From contig CANMXU010000004.1 of NCBI GenBank assembly GCA_947501935.1, forward strand, positions 62,001 to 126,000: a DNA stretch of 64,000 bases, read 5' to 3'. The translations under genes and the position numbers were made by a program. Below, piece by piece: positions 45,077 through 53,202 of the stretch. How positions within the stretch are numbered: position 1 is the stretch's first letter; the number at the start of each line of letters is the position of its first letter. The notes below the pieces were generated by a model. That model was not told the DNA's origin. It ran no database searches and saw only the letters and a program-made list of their open reading frames with translations. The DNA comes from an uncultured Alteromonadaceae bacterium. Lineage in GTDB: Bacteria; Pseudomonadota; Gammaproteobacteria; Enterobacterales; Alteromonadaceae.

Positions 45077-45511
45077 ATGACAATGAACCCAAGTCGACAT
45101 GAAGCACGCTCTGCTTGTGCCTTAGCCAATGGTCTTGAGCTGGTAGGTGATCGTTGGACTTTATTAATTATTAGAGATTTAATGTTTTCAAATAGAAATG
45201 AATTTGGCCATTTACTTAAAGCAGGAGAGGGCATTTCTACCAATATACTGACCGAGCGACTTGAGCGCTTACAGCAATATAATGTAATAAAAAAACTGCC
45301 GCATCCAACTCATGGTAAAAAGTTCATTTATGAATTAACCGAGCAAGGTTTGGCCTTGGCGCCCGTATTAATTGAAATGGTCTTGTGGTCGCATAATAAC
45401 CTTGCCGATACTTTTATTCCGCCAAGCATTCATCAAATGATATTAGATGATCGTGAAGCCTTGTATGAAAAAGTACGTAGCCGAGAGCCCTTGTTTATAC
45501 TCGACTTGTAA
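45077..45511 (+). CDS. HxlR-family transcriptional regulator
   Basis: This 144-residue winged-helix regulator has the family core ACALANGLELVGDRWTLLII then RDLMFSNRNEFGHLLKAGEG and STNILTERLERLQQYNVIKK. A conserved Cys near residue 13 may sense electrophiles or redox state, as in YodB/HypR. It is divergent from the GST-MAPEG pair, the classic layout for local control of a detoxification gene. It converges with the GGDEF/EAL gene (27 bases between stops). Confidence 0.92.
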   Translation: MTMNPSRHEARSACALANGLELVGDRWTLLIIRDLMFSNRNEFGHLLKAGEGISTNILTERLERLQQYNVIKKLPHPTHGKKFIYELTEQGLALAPVLIEMVLWSHNNLADTFIPPSIHQMILDDREALYEKVRSREPLFILDL

Positions 45512-45538
45512 ACAGGGCTTTAGCGATAAAGAACAATG

Positions 45539-47689
45539 CTAGCTTTCTTGTTTAAATGAGCGAATAAACGGCGCTAATTGCTCACCGCTCAGTGGTTTTG
45601 AATAATAATAACCTTGAATAAAATCACAATCTAACGCCATTAAGCTGGCTAACTGTGCTTGGGTTTCCACTCCTTCTGCAACGACTTTTTTCCCGAGTGC
45701 TTTTGCCATCACTATAATAGTGGCAACTAAGGTATGTTGGTCTTTATTGGAGGTCATCTCTTTAACAAAAGCTTGGTCTATTTTTAAAAAGTCGATAGGG
45801 AAACGACTCAGGTAGCTTAACGAAGAATAGCCCGTGCCAAAGTCGTCTAGGGCAATAGTGCAGCCAGCATGTTGTAAATAATGTAGTAACTCTTCATTGT
45901 TATAATTATTAGTTGCCAATGAGCTTTCGGTAATTTCAAAACATATACTACTGGCTTTAATACCGGTTTCTCTAATGGTATTTAACCACTGTGCATTGTG
46001 TTTTTTATTTAGTGGAATTTCAGCAACCGAGCGATTTACATTAATAATCACATCATTAAACCCTTGGCTGTTGAGCGCTTTAATTTGAAAACACGTGGTT
46101 CTTAAAACAAACTCGCCTAATGGCTTGATCATGCCAAATTCTTCGGCAATAGGAATAAATACCGCCGGCGATATCCATTGCCCTTTATGCTGCCAGCGTA
46201 CTAAGGCTTCAAATTTTGTTACTTTATTATTGTTAACTTCAATGATCGGCTGAAATTCAACAGTTAACGCTTGGTTATTAAGGGCTTGTTGTAAATCATT
46301 TTTAAGCGCTAAACGTTGCTCTACTTGGCTTTGTAAGTTATCAGTGAAAAATTCAAAACTATTTCGGCCACCTTTTTTTGCATGATGCATAGCGTATTCC
46401 GCTTTTTTCATCACTTTTTGTGCGGTTTCAGTTTCATTATTTATTAAGGTTGCGCCAATGCTAAGTGTGCAATAAACGGAGGTTTCTTGAATATAAAAGG
46501 GCTTGTTAAAGGCTTTGTGCAATTTTGATATAAACGCGTTGATATCATCATGATGCTTTAAGTTATTTATCAATAAAGCAAAACCGTCGCCACTGGTTCG
46601 AGCGGCTAGGTCATTGTTAGCAATGAGTGACTGTAGCCTATTAGCTACCGCTTTTAGCAATTCATCGCCAAAGTCATGTCCATAAAGGTTATTTACTTCG
46701 GTAAACAAGTCTAAGTCCATGGTTAATACTAAGGCAGGAACGTCTGTTAAGTGCGCCATAGCAATATTTTTAGCAACTTTGTCCATGTAAAAATAGCGAT
46801 TGGCAAGGCCGGTTAATAGGTCAAAGTTGGCTTGTTTAAATATTTTTTCTTCTGATTTTTTTCTGGCCGTTATATCAAAGAAAAATGCCGCATAATTAGT
46901 TAAGTTTCCTTGGTCATCATGAATGCTATTGATGGATAACAACTCTGGAAATTCTTCACCATTTTTACGTTGGTTTATTACCTCGCCCGACCAACTTCCG
47001 TGTTGGCTAAGTTCTTGCCACATTTCTTGATAGATTAAAGCGGAGTTTTTTTCTGAGCCTAAAATGCCCGGATCTTTGCCTAATACCTCGGCTTCGCTAT
47101 AGCCAGTTATATCTGTAAAAGCTTTATTTACTTGAATAATTTGATTGTGTTTATTGGAAATAACAATCGCTTCTTTGCTTTCATTAATAATGTGATTACT
47201 TAATTCTAGCCTTTTAACGAATAGCTGTGCTTCGAGATCTTTTTCTATCAAGCCGCTAAACAGTAAAAATAGCGACTCTACCGCTTTGGGATGCTCAATG
47301 GTGTGCTTAAATAAGGCGACTAAAATAGCGGGAGTTTCATTAGCCGAATTTTTTAGTGGAATGCCGATATAACCGGTAATGCCCATATCAACTAAAAGTT
47401 GGTCCTTTGGGTACAACTGTTGAATATTATCACTGTGGCTGCATAAACCGCCGTTGACTAAATCTTCACAGGGACTATTGGCTAATTCATAAGTGAAGTT
47501 TTCTTGTAGGGCATTATTTTGTGCACAAGCTACGGTGGTAGCGGTGTCTTCTATGTAATTTATGTTAGCAATAAAAACCAAGTTAGCGTCAATAGCATTT
47601 GCTAATGCTAAGCAGATGTTTTGTGAGAAATTGGTGTCTTTGAAGTCGGAGAGCTGAGCTACTATCGACTCGATTTTTCTGGCTAACAT
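45539..47689 (-). CDS. GAF-PAS-GGDEF-EAL protein, probable cyclic-di-GMP phosphodiesterase
   Basis: This is a 716-residue soluble protein. A GAF-like domain (about residues 10-150) is followed by PAS with PAC (about 165-278; VNKAFTDITGYSEAEVLGKD), GGDEF (285-450) and EAL (455-715). The GGDEF motif is SGDGF (366-370), missing the first Gly and the Glu of GGDEF, so cyclase activity is unlikely. The EAL site looks intact: FEALVRW (EAL at 494-496), ITES, DDFGTGYSSL, KIDQ and EGVET. So it should break down c-di-GMP, perhaps with the degenerate GGDEF as a GTP-sensing regulator. The GAF ligand is unknown. It is a single gene. Confidence 0.92.
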   Translation of the reverse strand: MLARKIESIVAQLSDFKDTNFSQNICLALANAIDANLVFIANINYIEDTATTVACAQNNALQENFTYELANSPCEDLVNGGLCSHSDNIQQLYPKDQLLVDMGITGYIGIPLKNSANETPAILVALFKHTIEHPKAVESLFLLFSGLIEKDLEAQLFVKRLELSNHIINESKEAIVISNKHNQIIQVNKAFTDITGYSEAEVLGKDPGILGSEKNSALIYQEMWQELSQHGSWSGEVINQRKNGEEFPELLSINSIHDDQGNLTNYAAFFFDITARKKSEEKIFKQANFDLLTGLANRYFYMDKVAKNIAMAHLTDVPALVLTMDLDLFTEVNNLYGHDFGDELLKAVANRLQSLIANNDLAARTSGDGFALLINNLKHHDDINAFISKLHKAFNKPFYIQETSVYCTLSIGATLINNETETAQKVMKKAEYAMHHAKKGGRNSFEFFTDNLQSQVEQRLALKNDLQQALNNQALTVEFQPIIEVNNNKVTKFEALVRWQHKGQWISPAVFIPIAEEFGMIKPLGEFVLRTTCFQIKALNSQGFNDVIINVNRSVAEIPLNKKHNAQWLNTIRETGIKASSICFEITESSLATNNYNNEELLHYLQHAGCTIALDDFGTGYSSLSYLSRFPIDFLKIDQAFVKEMTSNKDQHTLVATIIVMAKALGKKVVAEGVETQAQLASLMALDCDFIQGYYYSKPLSGEQLAPFIRSFKQES

Positions 47690-47990
47690 TAAAAATCCCT
47701 TTTCCTTTTGAGAAATGGCGGAATTTAAGCATAATTGCGAGGAAATAAAATTGATCTATGTCAATTTGCTTTTCAGCCTATGCTAAAGTCTAAGTGGTTG
47801 CTGATAATTTCTTCTAGTTGTAGTTTTATGTAAAGGTGAGGCGGGTTATAGCGCTGTTAGCTGGGCATAAATTTAATGAATTTTCTATAAAGCGCGACAC
47901 GTTGCGCGCTTTCTTGTATATGAAATTGTTGCTGCCATTATTGTAGGTTAGATCGTTGATTAGATTGTTAATTTGCTTTCACGTGCTTTT
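47690..47990. other. Intergenic region between the EAL gene and argO
   Basis: About 300 bases with no gene. It holds one hairpin, AAAGCGCG / CGCGCTTT (47889-47912, 8-base loop), without a strong U-tract on either strand; it could be a weak terminator of argO. Nothing else recognised. Confidence 0.45.
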
Positions 47991-48608
47991 TTAAGACAAA
48001 ATTGACTGAAATAAAGTGTTAGCAATAAACAGCATGATTAAGCCAATAACTATATCAATATAACGTTGTACTTTCGCCAGACTCAACCACGGTGCTAGTT
48101 TTGCCGCGCCGCCTGCTAAGCTATAAAACCATAGAATGGATGCCAACATAGTGCCAAGGGCAAAAGCTATTTTTTCTTGACCGTCGAAAGTGCCACCAAT
48201 GCTGCCTAAAATCATCACAGTGTCTAAATATACATGCGGGTTTAATAAGGTCACGGCAAATGCTGTGCCGATAACTGCTTTTCGGCTATTCAATAGTTTA
48301 ACTTTTTCGGGAGATTGATATTGATTTCGCCATGCATTTCTAAAAGACAAACCACTATAAGCTAATAAAAATAACATTCCGCCCCAGCCCATAATTAACA
48401 TTAGCCATTCATTGCTGGCAATAAGTTTACCACCGCCAAAAATACCTAAGGCAATCAATAAAATATCGCACAACATGCATACAGTTGCCGTTAAAAAGTG
48501 GTGGTTTTGTTTTATTCCTTGGCTAAGTACATATGAGTTTTGCACACCTAAAGGAATGATCATGCTAGCCCCTATGGCAACACCTTGAAATAATGCTGAG
48601 GTAATCAT
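47991..48608 (-). CDS. argO: Arginine exporter ArgO (LysE family)
   Basis: This is a 205-residue inner-membrane exporter of the LysE superfamily with six hydrophobic segments. Typical residues are the start GVAIGASMIIPLGVQNSYVL, AVTLLNPHVYLDTVMILGSI with the conserved NPH motif, and a final helix. ArgO exports arginine (and the toxic analogue canavanine). It is divergent from argP, its known activator in E. coli, with a LysR-type palindrome between them. Confidence 0.92.
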   Translation of the reverse strand: MITSALFQGVAIGASMIIPLGVQNSYVLSQGIKQNHHFLTATVCMLCDILLIALGIFGGGKLIASNEWLMLIMGWGGMLFLLAYSGLSFRNAWRNQYQSPEKVKLLNSRKAVIGTAFAVTLLNPHVYLDTVMILGSIGGTFDGQEKIAFALGTMLASILWFYSLAGGAAKLAPWLSLAKVQRYIDIVIGLIMLFIANTLFQSILS

Positions 48609-48688
48609 CTTCTTGCTCGATAGTTTGAAATTAAGCTGAAATGTATAGTGGGCTCTGGTATAAGTAAAATTAAAATTATTTAATATAC

Positions 48689-48703
48689 ATAAGTATTACT
48701 TAT
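48689..48703. promoter_or_regulatory. ArgP (LysR-type) binding site candidate
   Basis: Inverted repeat ATAAGT-ATT-ACTTAT in the 109-base argO-argP interval, 14 bases before the argP ATG and about 80 bases before argO. The size and position fit a LysR-type site with autoregulation. Confidence 0.55.
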
Positions 48704-48717
48704 ATTAAGAGGGTGGC

Positions 48718-49611
48718 ATGGCGAAATTAGACTACAAATTATTGCAGGCCTTGGCTACAGTCATTAAAAATCAAAGCTTTGAACGAGCCGCTGAAGTATT
48801 GTGCATTACTCAATCGGCAGTGTCGCAACGCATTAAATTATTAGAGCAAAATATTGCTCAGCCAGTTTTGATCCGCAGCCAGCCGCTTCAAGCAACAGAG
48901 CTAGGTAAAAAACTTATCAATCATTATTACCAAGTTGAGCAATTAGAAGCCGATTTATTACCTGATATTTTAAATGATAATCCGCAAACTCCGCTCACTA
49001 TTCATCTTGCCACCAATGCTGACAGTTTGGCTACTTGGTTAATACCGGCGATTGCTGAAACGATAAAGTCGAACCTGATCGAATTAAATATGCTGATTTC
49101 TGATGAAAGTCGCACTATTGAAAAGCTTAAAAATGGTGAAGCGTTTGGCGCTATTGGCTTGCAACATAAGGCACTTAAAGGCTGCCAAGCAACGCGCTTG
49201 GGAAATTTTAATTATGTGGTGGTTGCGTCACCAGAGTTTCGCGATACCTACTTTAAAAAAGGCATTAATGCGCAAACGCTAAAGTATGCTCCAGGGGTCG
49301 CTTTTGATCAAAAAGATAATATGCACGTGCAATTTATTGAGCAAGAATATGGCTTAAAGGAAGGTGACTACCCATTACATGCGATTCGCTCTTCAGAGGC
49401 TTTTGTAACCTTAGCTAAACATGGTGCGGCTTATTGTTTAGTGTCTGAATTGCAAATTCAAGATGAGCTAAATGCTGGCACGCTAGTGAATTTGTTGCCT
49501 GATTACAAACTGGTGGAAACTTTATATTGGCATCGTTGGGTGTTGTTAAAAGGCGTACATAAAAAAATATCAGAGGTGATCATCAAAGTTGGCCAGCAGG
49601 TATTAGACTAA
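48718..49611 (+). CDS. argP: LysR-family regulator ArgP
   Basis: This 297-residue regulator aligns well with E. coli ArgP (IciA). The N-terminal helix-turn-helix has FERAAEVLCITQSAVSQRIK (about residues 21-40), and the effector domain has ATNADSLATWLIPAIA, SSEAFVTLAKHGAAYCLV and LYWHRW. ArgP activates argO and other genes in response to Lys/Arg and canavanine. The divergent exporter gene confirms the pair. GAGGGTGGC lies before the ATG. Confidence 0.93.
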   Translation: MAKLDYKLLQALATVIKNQSFERAAEVLCITQSAVSQRIKLLEQNIAQPVLIRSQPLQATELGKKLINHYYQVEQLEADLLPDILNDNPQTPLTIHLATNADSLATWLIPAIAETIKSNLIELNMLISDESRTIEKLKNGEAFGAIGLQHKALKGCQATRLGNFNYVVVASPEFRDTYFKKGINAQTLKYAPGVAFDQKDNMHVQFIEQEYGLKEGDYPLHAIRSSEAFVTLAKHGAAYCLVSELQIQDELNAGTLVNLLPDYKLVETLYWHRWVLLKGVHKKISEVIIKVGQQVLD

Positions 49612-49760
49612 CCATAAACAGTTTCCTAAGTTTATGTAACTTATCTTAAAGTGTAGATTAGCAGCGTTCTTTTATGTCACACTGATATGTATAAAAATAA
49701 TAGCCAAGGTTTGATAAACATTATCTAAAAAACCTTGCTGATATCGCTAAGAATATACTT

Positions 49761-51266
49761 ATGAGTACAAGCCAAACGAGCAATACCCAAACCTCTATTA
49801 AAGTTGCTGAACGCCCGTTATATCAAAATGTTGGTCTAATTTTAGGACCGGCTTTATTTGTTTTAATGATGATCGTCAGTCAGTTTCAAACCACCATGGA
49901 GCCATTAGCTTTTCGAACCGCAGCGGTAGCACTATGGATGGCTGTTTGGTGGGCGACCGAAGCCGTGCCAGTACCGGTTACGGCATTATTGCCAATTGTA
50001 ACCTTTCAATTATTAGGTATTTCTACCTTAAAAGCGGCGGCGGCTTCTTATTCACACCCCATTATTTATTTATTCCTTGGCGCATTTATCTTAGCGTTGG
50101 CGGTTGAACGTTGGAATTTACACAAACGCATCGCCTTATGGATACTCACTCATACCGGCTCTGACGGTAAAAAATTGATTTTAGGCTTTATGAGCGTGGC
50201 AGCACTACTGTCGATGTGGATGACCAATACTTCAACCACCATGATGTTAATGCCTATCGCTTTGTCAGTGGTAACGGTAATAACCGATAATGCTAAAGAT
50301 CTTTCTGACCGAGAAAAAGCTAACTTTCAAACCGCCATGTTACTCGGTTTAGCTTATGCAGCAACCATTGGCGGCATGTCTACCTTGGTTGGTACACCGC
50401 CGAATGCTTTATTTGCTGCTTTTGTTAGCGAGCATTACAACATTGAAATATCTTTTGCTAGCTGGATGGCAGTCGGCGTGCCGCTAATGCTATTGATGTT
50501 ACCTATTGCTTGGTACGCTTTAAGTCATGTTTTATATAAAGTAAATATTGCTGAAAACTCAGCAGTAACTGACCACCTCAAGCATTTGCAAGCCGAATTA
50601 GGCGCTATTACCAAACCAGAAAAACGTGTCGCGCTTATTTTTATTGCTGTGGTATTAATGTGGATATTAAGACGACCTCTGGCAGTAATGTTTGATATTA
50701 ACTTTTTAAGCGATACCGGTATTGTAATTGCCGGCGCAGTACTACTGTTTATGCTACCAAGTGGCGATAAAAGCCAAGCACAATTAATGACCTGGCAAGG
50801 CACTTCGCGCCTACCTTGGGGGGTATTAATTTTATTTGGTGGTGGTTTAAGTTTAGCATCGGCTTTTTCATCGACCGGTTTAGCAACTTGGTTAGGAGAA
50901 AGCCTATCGCCGTTAAGCAGTTTTGGTATATTTGTTTTGGTGATAGCAGCGACAGCGTTAGTGATATTTTTAACCGAACTTACCAGTAATTTAGCGACCA
51001 CAGCCGCCTTTTTGCCGGTAATGGGCGCTATTGCCTTACAAAGTGATATTCAGCCATTATTGTTATGTGTACCAATAACATTAGCCGCCAGCTTTGCCTT
51101 TATGTTGCCAGTAGCAACTGCCCCCAATGCCATTGTATTTGCTTCAGGAAAACTGTCTATTCCACAAATGATACGAGCGGGTTTATGGTTAAATATTATT
51201 GGTTTGTTTTTACTTACTGTAGTTGCTTTATGGTGGGCGCCGATGATTTTAACCGGTAAAGCCTGA
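49761..51266 (+). CDS. SLC13/DASS-family anion transporter
   Basis: This is a 501-residue inner-membrane sodium-coupled carrier. The two Na/substrate motifs of the DASS family are present: NTSTTMMLMPIALSV near residue 154 and ELTSNLATTAAFLPVMGAIA near residue 409. VGTPPNALFAAFVSEH and PVATAPNAIVFASGKL are the associated SNT-like and loop regions. Eleven or so helices are present. Substrates in this family are C4-dicarboxylates, citrate or sulfate. It lies 214 bases before a secreted sulfatase on the same strand, so sulfate uptake is possible, but the motif reading does not decide. It probably has its own promoter. Confidence 0.92.
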   Translation: MSTSQTSNTQTSIKVAERPLYQNVGLILGPALFVLMMIVSQFQTTMEPLAFRTAAVALWMAVWWATEAVPVPVTALLPIVTFQLLGISTLKAAAASYSHPIIYLFLGAFILALAVERWNLHKRIALWILTHTGSDGKKLILGFMSVAALLSMWMTNTSTTMMLMPIALSVVTVITDNAKDLSDREKANFQTAMLLGLAYAATIGGMSTLVGTPPNALFAAFVSEHYNIEISFASWMAVGVPLMLLMLPIAWYALSHVLYKVNIAENSAVTDHLKHLQAELGAITKPEKRVALIFIAVVLMWILRRPLAVMFDINFLSDTGIVIAGAVLLFMLPSGDKSQAQLMTWQGTSRLPWGVLILFGGGLSLASAFSSTGLATWLGESLSPLSSFGIFVLVIAATALVIFLTELTSNLATTAAFLPVMGAIALQSDIQPLLLCVPITLAASFAFMLPVATAPNAIVFASGKLSIPQMIRAGLWLNIIGLFLLTVVALWWAPMILTGKA

Positions 51267-51480
51267 TAAAATAGTGCTATTATCAAAGATCAAAAAAACT
51301 ACATTTGATGTAAAGTAGTGTAAGTTTTTTGACGGTTTATTTGTTTTTTATGCCTATATATCAAGTAGCTAACTGTTATTTGATATAGTGTCATTATCCA
51401 GTGAAATTGCAACTACTTGTAATCATAAAACTCATTAAGTAGTATAAATACTATAATTTTATTTGGTAATAGGCTTCTGT

Positions 51481-53097
51481 ATGACACTTTTTCATCGCTT
51501 GATTTTAATGGTCGGCTTTTGTAGTCATGCCGCTGTTGCTGCTACAAGCACCGACACGCTGAACAGTACAGTTAAGAAAGATGATAGACCTAATATTGTC
51601 ATGATAGTGGTTGATGATTTAAATGACTATCAAGGTGCTTTTGGTGGTCATCCGCAGGCAATAACCCCGAACATTGATCGCCTTGCTAAAAGTGGCATAC
51701 GTTTTACCAATGCTCACTCTAACGTGCCTGTTTGCCAACCTTCCAGAAACAGTTTATTTACTGGCGTTTATCCTCATGACTCAGGCGACTTTGGCTGGAT
51801 ACCTCAGCATAAACAAAAAGTACTAAAACATAATAAAACCATTATGGAATTGTTTAATGAAAACGGCTATTACACCTTAGGTAGTGGTAAATTAATGCAT
51901 GGTGGCCAAACTAAAAATTGGCAAGAATGGGGTATGCCGCATAAACATGACTATGGCCCAGTTTATTTTGATGGGAAAAAAACTGGCGCAGTACCGACAG
52001 TGCCAGAGCCTTTTAGTCAAATAGGTGCCATTGACGGCGGTTATGGTCGCTTATCTGAAGGTGGAATTTCTACGGGTAAAAAGAATTCGGTAGGCTGGGT
52101 ATATGGTTGGGACAAAAAGCCAATGCGCTATATAGATGCGAATAATCGTGATCTATTGCCTGATGAATTACATGCGCAGTGGGCGGCAAAAAAGCTACAC
52201 CAATTAGCTAAGAAAAAGCAACAGCAGCCATTTTTTATGGGGGTAGGCTTTGTTCGTCCGCATACGCCAATGTACGCGCCTGATCGTTTTTTTGATATGT
52301 TTCCAATTGAAACTATAGAATTAACGCCATGGATGAAAAACGATCAAAAAGATACCTTCTATCGTGACAATTTCCGCGATGACATGAAAGGCTTAAGATA
52401 CTATAAGTCGTTATTAGCTTCGTACGATAACGATCATGAAACCGCACTTAAACACTTTGTGCAAGCCTACCTTGCCTGTGTTGCTTTTATGGATGAGCAA
52501 GTCGGTAAAGTATTAGATGCCTTAGACAGTAACCCAGAATTAAGTAAAAATACCATGGTGGTTTTCACCGCTGATCACGGTTGGCAAATGGGTGAAAAAG
52601 GCTACATTTTTAAAAACTCACCGTGGGAAGAAAGCACTCGTATTCCTTATATTATTCGCCCTGTAAATGCTAAAAATATCAACCGTAGTGTTGACCATCC
52701 AGTATCGTTAATCGATTTATTCCCAACATTTGTTGACTATGCAGGCCTTGCAGGGAGCAATAAAAAGAACAAAAAAGCAGGAGCACTTGGCGGCTATAGT
52801 TTACGCAGCTTTATTGATAATGACGGTAGCCAGTGGCAAGGCCCAAATGGCGCGCTAACGGTTGTTGGAAATTATAAAGAAAGTAGCAAGAAGAGCGCAG
52901 TGAGTGAGCAAAATTTTGCTTACCGAACCAAAGACTGGCGTTATATTCGTTATAGCGATGGTCAGGAAGAGCTTTATAACCATAAAAACGATCCTTATGA
53001 GTGGAACAATATTGCTAGCAATATTGAGTATCGTGAAGTTAAAGCAAAAATGATTGCTGAGGCTAACCAAATTATTGGCCAAGAAATCATTAAGTAA
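51481..53097 (+). CDS. Secreted sulfatase, iduronate-2-sulfatase-like
   Basis: This formylglycine-dependent sulfatase has 538 residues from the ATG at 51481; a TTG 18 bases upstream would lengthen a good signal peptide (MTLFHRLILMVGFCSHAAVA) unnecessarily. The catalytic motif is CQPSR at residues 85-89, where Cys is converted to formylglycine. Metal ligands appear in VDDLNDY (Asp45/46) and FTADHGWQMGEKG near residue 364. The style (DDLNDYQGAFGGHPQAITPN) matches iduronate-2-sulfatase-like members that act on sulfated polysaccharides. No formylglycine-generating enzyme is in the window. The neighbouring large secreted proteins suggest a role in sulfated-glycan use. Confidence 0.92.
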   Translation: MTLFHRLILMVGFCSHAAVAATSTDTLNSTVKKDDRPNIVMIVVDDLNDYQGAFGGHPQAITPNIDRLAKSGIRFTNAHSNVPVCQPSRNSLFTGVYPHDSGDFGWIPQHKQKVLKHNKTIMELFNENGYYTLGSGKLMHGGQTKNWQEWGMPHKHDYGPVYFDGKKTGAVPTVPEPFSQIGAIDGGYGRLSEGGISTGKKNSVGWVYGWDKKPMRYIDANNRDLLPDELHAQWAAKKLHQLAKKKQQQPFFMGVGFVRPHTPMYAPDRFFDMFPIETIELTPWMKNDQKDTFYRDNFRDDMKGLRYYKSLLASYDNDHETALKHFVQAYLACVAFMDEQVGKVLDALDSNPELSKNTMVVFTADHGWQMGEKGYIFKNSPWEESTRIPYIIRPVNAKNINRSVDHPVSLIDLFPTFVDYAGLAGSNKKNKKAGALGGYSLRSFIDNDGSQWQGPNGALTVVGNYKESSKKSAVSEQNFAYRTKDWRYIRYSDGQEELYNHKNDPYEWNNIASNIEYREVKAKMIAEANQIIGQEIIK

Positions 53098-53120
53098 ACT
53101 TAAGAAATCATTAAGTAAAC
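53081..53120 (+). repeat. 21-bp tandem duplication over the sulfatase stop codon
   Basis: The 19-base word AAGAAATCATTAAGTAAAC occurs at 53081-53099 and again at 53102-53120 (21-base period). The first copy contains the stop codon, so the second is untranslated; a recent short duplication. Confidence 0.9.
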
Positions 53121-53145
53121 CTAAGTTAAGATAACTAACTGATGA

Positions 53146-53183
53146 AATCAGCAAGTGATAAAATTATCCTTGCTGATTTTTTT
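53146..53183 (+). terminator. Terminator of the sulfatase gene
   Basis: Perfect stem AATCAGCAAG / CTTGCTGATT with a 13-base loop, followed by five more T's. It may also serve the converging hybrid kinase gene. Confidence 0.9.
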
Positions 53184-53202
53184 GAGGCTTTTGTTGCGGT
53201 TA

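Noticed and set aside
51463..51480. Longer sulfatase start at a TTG codon
   Set aside because: The ATG at 51481 yields a clean signal peptide and has AGG at suitable distance; the TTG would add six residues without support.
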